Assembly (NCBI RefSeq): GCF_024166365.1
Contig: NC_064825.1
Location: forward strand, 106,964,480 to 107,028,479
DNA: 64,000 nt
Origin: Elephas maximus indicus
Taxonomy: Eukaryota; Chordata; Mammalia; Proboscidea; Elephantidae
Reading direction: 5' to 3'
The notes under the pieces are model-generated. The model saw nothing but the letters and a program-made list of their open reading frames with translations. It was not told the DNA's origin and ran no database searches. The translations under genes and the position numbers were made by a program. This document shows positions 58,436 to 64,000 of the stretch, piece after piece. Numbering within the stretch: position 1 is the stretch's first letter; the number at the start of each line of letters is the position of its first letter.

Positions 58436-59514
58436 AGAGTGTGTTGGAAACTATGAAATCAGGCAAGGAGTATGGATATGCTGAGTGGGAGTGGGAAAAA
58501 GTACCAGGTACAAAACTGGAGTTACAGTGATTCTGTTTTTTCCAACAATTAAAATAAACTTTACAATGTCAGTATTTGTGTTTGTGTATGTGTGTATTTG
58601 TGTAAGCCCTTGCCTTCTGTTTTAGCCTTCATAATTTCTGAGGAAAGGTATTAGATTCTGCCAGGTTTTAATGGTTCTCAGTGTATTGCGATGATTTGAG
58701 TTACTCAGTGATGTCAGCTTGCTCAAATGTCCCCATTCCAGACATCAGGGTTCCATACTTTTCTTATTAATGCCTTTACTTTCCCATGTTAATCTGTTAA
58801 CCTAGCTCACTGTTCAGCAATTCAAAGGTTCGGCTCTGCATCTGACTTTATTTTAATCAGTGTGTTTTTGCCGAGATCAGTACACACACCAATTAAGATA
58901 CATTTCTTGAGGTCATCTATAGTTGTTCCCAGGTTTGGAATCCCTTTCCCACTTGTCATTCTTATTTAATAATTATCTTTTCTTTTTGTTTCCAGAGTTG
59001 TTACCTTTTATTATGTATATGAAAAGCTTTTAAAAAACATTTGTTCAATTATTTCTTTGTGTATTTCCTTGAGTAATAGGATTTGCTATGATGAGTTAAA
59101 TTTGTTGCCTGTCTTTCATTGTTTTGGCTTTCCTAACATTTGTTCAATATTTATCATGCACAATATTTCCATTGACTTTTCTTTACCCACCTTGTGAGAG
59201 GCAAAATGAGCTAATACTATTGCTTGCACCAAGATGTATTTCTAGTTAAATTGAGGTATGTTAGGTGGCAAGGATATAGTTTTCTTGCCTTATGGGCATA
59301 GTTGCTCCACATTACTCCTCAAATTTTACTATGTATTTATTTTTATTATTATTTTCTCTTTGTAAAATTTGTAGGATTTTACTGAAGTTATTTTTGTGGC
59401 TCATTATCATGAAATAAAATCCCTCATGTAGCCAATGAAATTTGAATAAAAATAGTTCATTGGAATATAAGAGAAGTTGCATATTTTATTGCCATATGAG
59501 CATCAACATTTTGG
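58436..59514. other. Non-coding flank downstream of OR-A3
   Basis: Counterpart of 7118-8267. It lacks the SINE that unit 2 has at 27210. No gene is seen. Confidence 0.5.
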
Positions 59515-59957
59515 GGAAAAGTTGAAGCAGCTAGAAGGACTAAATGACCATGATAAGACAGAGTTCCCCAGCCTGGGGAAAATTACACTGCCTGGAGCAG
59601 CTTGCTTGGCACCCCTCCCCCCTCCCCCTTAGGTTTACATGAGAATTCTGGTTTCTTTTCTTGATATTCCCATAGCTTTACATTAAAATCTTGGTTTCCC
59701 TCTTTTTAATTCCTGCCCAAACTAGAGGAAATTGGCAGATCTGGGTTAGATGCCATGTGGACATTCAGGGTAACCTTTTAAACCTCATAGGTAGTAAATT
59801 CCCCTTTTTTTTTTACTGCACTGGGTTTGTTTTTTTGTTGGTGTTGGAGTTTAACTGTCATATTCTGAACACAGGATGCATGAAGTTACATTTAAACCAC
59901 ATTGCACCTAAGTAGTTTGATTAATAATGTTGCTGTTGTAAGCTGTATGAACTTCTT
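59515..59957 (+). mobile_element. Probable endogenous retroviral LTR, 3'-truncated
   Basis: Third copy of 8268-8840, cut off after the segment equivalent to about 8660 by the unit 3 deletion, so its polyadenylation end is missing. Confidence 0.45.
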
Positions 59958-59962
59958 GCTTA

Positions 59963-60037
59963 CATATGAGCAATTGATTGTCAGTTCTGTGGTTGGCCCC
60001 TGGCTTTGTTCTGACTGATGATATTGAGCCTCTCTAC
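59963..60037 (-). mobile_element. 75-nt inverted RTE patch at a deletion junction
   Basis: Matches the minus-strand RTE fragment near 31476-31551 (and about 11608-11685) and is followed directly by forward RTE. It is a scar, not an independent element. Confidence 0.75.
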
Positions 60038-62261
60038 TGTCATAAGAATAGATTTGACACCTGGAACACTAATTGCCAAAGGCCAGATGAGTTGTGGAAT
60101 GACACGAAGGACATCATAAATAAAGAAAGCAAGGGGTCACCAAAAAGACAGGAGAGAAATAAAAGACGAAAGTGCATGTCAATTGAGACTCTGAGACTTG
60201 CTCTTGAAAGTCAAATAGCTAAAGTGAAAGCAATAAATGATGAAGCAAAAGAGCTGAACAGAAGACTTCCAAGGGCAACTAAGAAGACAAAATGAAGTAT
60301 TATGATTATGCGTGCAAAAACCTGAGATAGAAGTATAAAAAGGAAGGACACGCTCAGCATTTCTCAAGCTGAAAGAACTGAAGAAGAAATACAAGCCTTC
60401 AGTTGCAATACTGAAGGGTTCTACAGGGAAAATATTAAATGTCCAGAAAGCATCAAAAGAAGATGAAAGGAACACACAGAGTCAGTATACCAAAAGATTT
60501 GACCAATGTTCAACCATTTCAGAAGGTAACATAATCAGGAACCATTGATACTGAAGGAATAAGTCCAAGCTGCACTGTAGGCACAGGCAAAAAACAAGGC
60601 CCGGGGAATTGACAAAATACCAATTGAGATATTTCAACAAGTGGATGCAGCACTGGAAGTGCTCACTCTTCTACTCCAAGAAGTTTGAAAAACAGTTACC
60701 TAGCCAACCAATTGGAAGAGATCCTTATTTATGCCTATTCCTAAGAAAGGTGATCCAACCAAAAGCAGAAATTATAGGACAATATCAGTAATATCAAATG
60801 CAAGTAAAAGTTTGCTGAAGATAATTCAAAAACAGCTACAGCAGTCTATCAACAAGGAACTGCCAGTAACTCTAGCCAGATTTAGAAGAGGATGCGGAAC
60901 CAGGGATATTGCTGATGTCAGATGGATCCTGGCTGAAAACAGAGAATACCAGAAAGATGTTCACCTGTGTTTTATTGACTACGCTAGGACATTTTACTGT
61001 GTGGAGTATACCAAATTATGGATAACACTGTGGAGACCGGGGGTCCTAGAGCACTTAATTGTGCTCATGAGGAATCTATGCACAGATCAAGAGGCAGTAG
61101 TTCAAACAGAACAATGGCATACTGCATGGTTTAAAGTCAAGAAAGGTGTGTCAGGGTTATATCCCTTCACCATATCTATTCAATCTGTACGCTGAACAAA
61201 TAATTCGAGAAGCTGAACTATATGAAAAGGAACAGGGCAACAGGATTAGAGGAAGAGTCATTAACAACCTGCAATATGCAGATGACACAACCTTGCTTGC
61301 TGAAAGTGAAGAGGCCTTGAAGCGCTTACTGATGGAGGTCAAAGACCACAGCCTTCAGTATAGATTACATCTCAACATAAAGAAAACAAAAGTCCTCACA
61401 ACTGGACCAATAAGCGACATCATGATAAATGGAGAAAAGATTGAAATTATCAAGGATTTAATTTTACTTGGTCCACAATTAATAGCCATGGAAAGAGCAG
61501 TCAAGAAATCAAAAGATGCATTGCGCTGGGCAAATTGGCTGCAAAGACCTTGTTAAAGTGTTGAAAAGCAAGGATGTCACCTTGAGGACTAAGGTCTGTT
61601 TGACCCAAGCCATGGTGTTTTCAATTGCCTCATAAGCATGGGAAAGCTGGGCAATGAATAAGGGAGATCAAAGGAGAATTGATGCCTTTGCATTGTGGTT
61701 TTGGAAAAAAACATATTGAATATATAATGGACTGCCAAAAGAATGAACAAATCTGTCTTGGAAGAAGTATAACCAGAATGCTCCTCAGGAGCAAGGATGG
61801 AGACACTACGTCTCACATACTTTGGACTTGTTATCAGGAGCATTCAGTACCTGGACAAGGACATCATGCTTGGTAAAGTACGGGGTCAGTGGAAAAGAGG
61901 AAGACTCTCAACGAGATGGACTGAGACAGTGGCTGCACTATTGGGCTCAGTATAATAACAATTGTAAGGATGGCTCAACACAGGGCAGTTTTTTGTTCTG
62001 TAGTACATAGAGTTGCTATGAGTCAGAACCAACTCAAAGGCACATAACAACAACAAGAAGAAAGTAGGGGGTCAGCAAATAAAATGAAGACCATCAACAA
62101 GATGGACTGACACAGTGGCGCCAAGGATGGGTTCAAGCATAACAACGATTGTGAGAATAGTGCAGGCCCAAACAGTGTTTCATTTTGTTGTACATAGAGT
62201 TGCTGTGAATTGGAACCGACTCCGTGGGCACCTAACCAAAACTAACGACAATATTAGCCTG
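60038..62261 (+). mobile_element. RTE LINE (5'-truncated) in unit 3
   Basis: Paralogue of 40285-42474. It has the same doubled 3' tail and the same 3' junction with the L1M fragment, so it descends from the same insertion as the unit 2 copy. The 5' endonuclease region is missing. Confidence 0.85.
60731..61556 (+). pseudogene. RTE reverse-transcriptase pseudogene with YADD retained
   Basis: The RT region has PKKGDPTKSRNYRTIS, FRRGCGTRD and FIDYARTFYCVEY (the aspartate of motif A is present). After a frameshift around 61150 comes LQYADDTTLLAESEEALKRL, the catalytic motif C. The pieces are in two frames, so it is non-functional. It preserves the active site better than the unit 2 copy. Confidence 0.85.
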
Positions 62262-62701
62262 GAAATTCCTCAGACTGATAGAGGGCCCCCATGATCAACC
62301 TACAGCTACCATCAAACATGGTATGAAACATTGAATAAATGCTCAGGAAGATCAGGAACACAATATGTAAATCTACCCTTCCCAAATCTATCAGACATTT
62401 TACTGGGTGTTCTAGAAAACAGGATAAGGCAACAAAAAATAAATAGGAAGCATTCAGATTGGAAAGGAAGAGGTAAAGTTCTTCTTATTGATAGATGACA
62501 TGATTTTTGATGTATAAAATCTAATAGAGCCTACAATAGAGTTATAGTATTAAAAAGTTAACTTAGCATTTCTTTGTGAATTTGGTTTGAGGTTAGTGGC
62601 GAATTAAAAAATTCTTTTTAAAAAGCCTGTCTGAATTCAAAGTGGGTTTACATTTGCTATTTAGATACATTTGGGGATTTTTTAGATATAACACTGGTAA
62701 T
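62262..62701 (+). mobile_element. Old L1 (L1M-type) fragment, 5' part
   Basis: Paralogue of 42475-42933. Confidence 0.7.
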
Positions 62702-63260
62702 GGATTGAATTGTGTTCCCCCAAAATATGATTCAACTTGGTTAGGCCAGGATTTCCAGTACAAATTTCTTGTCCAACATTTTTTTATCTGATGTGATTAT
62801 TCCATGTGTTTTAAATCTTAGCCTCTCTGATGTTAATGAGGCAAGATTAGTAGCAGCCCTGTTAATGAGAACGGACTCAATCTACAGGATTAGGATGTAT
62901 GTTGAGTGAATCTCTTTGAGATAGAAGAGTGAAAGGAGCAGAAAGAGTAGGATCTCCTGCCACCAATAAAAAATCACCAGTAATGGAGATGGAGCACTTC
63001 CTTTGGACATGGGGTCCAGGAGCTGAGAAGTTCCTAGATCAGGGAAAGTTGATGACAAGGACTTCCCCCAGAGCCAACAGAGAAAGAAAACCTTCCCCTG
63101 GATCTGGCATCCTGAATTTGAATTTCCAGTTTTCTAAAGTGTGAGATGACTCAGAATCTACTCTAAGCCAAAGTGTAAATAAAGAGAGAATAAACTTCTG
63201 TTTCTTAAAGGGATCTACTTGTGATATTTCTGATACTCCAGCACAGACATCTAAGACAAA
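62702..63260 (+). mobile_element. MaLR-like LTR (plus)
   Basis: Paralogue of 42934-43490, with the same insertion point in the L1M sequence. Confidence 0.65.
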
Positions 63261-64000
63261 CGTGGAAAGCAAAATCCATAAAACGTTTGGCCACAGCAAC
63301 TTTTAAAACTTCTGCTTCTCAAAAGACACTTGTATAAAAACGAGTTATATTTTGGGAGGAAACATTTTCCAATAATATATCTAATAAATGAGTAGTTTCC
63401 ATAATATGCACAAAGTTCTCCAAACTGAAAAAAAGGAAAAAAAAAAAAAAGGAAAGGAACAATCTACAAAAATGGTCATAAATATAAACAATAATTTATC
63501 CAAAGAAAATATGCAGTGGCAAATAAGCCTAAAAAAATGCTCAACATCATTCTTAATTAATGAATTTAAGTGAAAAAATTGACAGACCTCTTTACAGCTA
63601 TTAGAATATCAGGCAGTTGGAGGAACCAGAACATTCATAAACCACTAGTGGAAAATGAAAAGGGTATAAATAATTGAAAAAAAAATAATTTGTTTTAAAG
63701 ATTAGGTCTTAGAAGGCTAACCACAGATTTGCCATGAAATTTAGCCATTCTATTCTCTAACCAGAGACATGACAGTATTTTTTCCTTATAAAGACATGTG
63801 TACAAATTTCGATAGCAAATTATTTGTAATAACCAAAAACTAAAAACACCCCAACGGTTCATCTACTTGAGAATGAATAAATAAATTGTGGTCTATCCAA
63901 GAAAATGAATACCACTCAACAATAAAATCTAGTCAATTACCATTGCATGCAAATACATTGATGAAAAGTACAAATCAATAAAGTGGACTTTGTCAAAATT
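63261..64000 (+). mobile_element. Old L1 fragment, 3' part, running to the window end
   Basis: Paralogue of 43491-44330, without the private palindrome insertion. It is cut by the window edge. Confidence 0.7.

Larger units (their letters stand above)
44396..64000. repeat. Segmental duplication unit 3 (OR-A3; B half deleted), open at window end
   Basis: The unit enters at about position 930 of unit 1, so it lacks the first 0.9 kb. It runs collinearly through OR-A3 to about 59955 (matching about 8660). It then jumps, through a short RTE scar, into the RTE and L1M sequence that corresponds to 40285-44395 of unit 2. It carries the only full-length L1 and several private SINE insertions. The unit continues past the window end. 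Confidence 0.8.

Overview
This window is mammalian nuclear DNA from an olfactory-receptor (OR) gene cluster. The lineage shows in the repeats. More than two dozen tRNA-type SINEs match the AfroSINE consensus, and they share their 3' end with RTE-type LINEs of the kind found in elephant and its relatives. The host is therefore an afrotherian, most probably a paenungulate such as an elephant. The genes are AT-rich, single-coding-exon and far apart. No bacterial, CRISPR, rRNA or tRNA-gene features were seen.

Four intact OR genes lie on the + strand: A1 (5530-6477), B1 (14782-15723), A2 (24697-25644) and A3 (56870-57817). All are class II receptors of the OR8K type and are close paralogues. A1, A2 and A3 are one lineage and B1 is an older sister lineage. 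The flanks show the history. An older duplication of about 10-11 kb made the A and B halves, because the flanks of A1 and B1 still align. The resulting A+B unit was then duplicated. Unit 1 is about 1-18690, unit 2 about 18690-44395, and unit 3 from about 44395 to beyond the window end. In unit 2 the B gene is gone and an RTE element occupies its interval. In unit 3 the B half, about 9 kb, was removed by a second rearrangement whose scar at 59957-60045 carries a 75-nt inverted RTE patch.

Transposable elements fill most of the rest. There is a nearly intact full-length L1 at 48751-56091: ORF1 is open and ORF2 is interrupted only by three in-frame stop codons. A second, internally deleted L1 lies at 32362-37590. 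Older pieces are minus-strand L1 3' ends, L1M-type fragments, RTE copies in both orientations, MaLR-like LTRs, a probable retroviral LTR with leader, MIRs and many AfroSINEs. Insertions present in one unit and absent from its paralogues give pre-insertion sites and a relative order of events.

Functionally, A2 is canonical at every OR motif I checked. A1 and A3 have lost the tyrosine of the TM7 NPxxY motif (to His and Cys). B1 has Asp for Gly in the TM1 GN motif. A3 has further changes and has lost a conserved candidate splice-acceptor AG upstream of its ATG. I found no previously undescribed molecular system. The most interesting material is the repeated loss of OR-B, uneven receptor decay, and several small retrotransposition scars.
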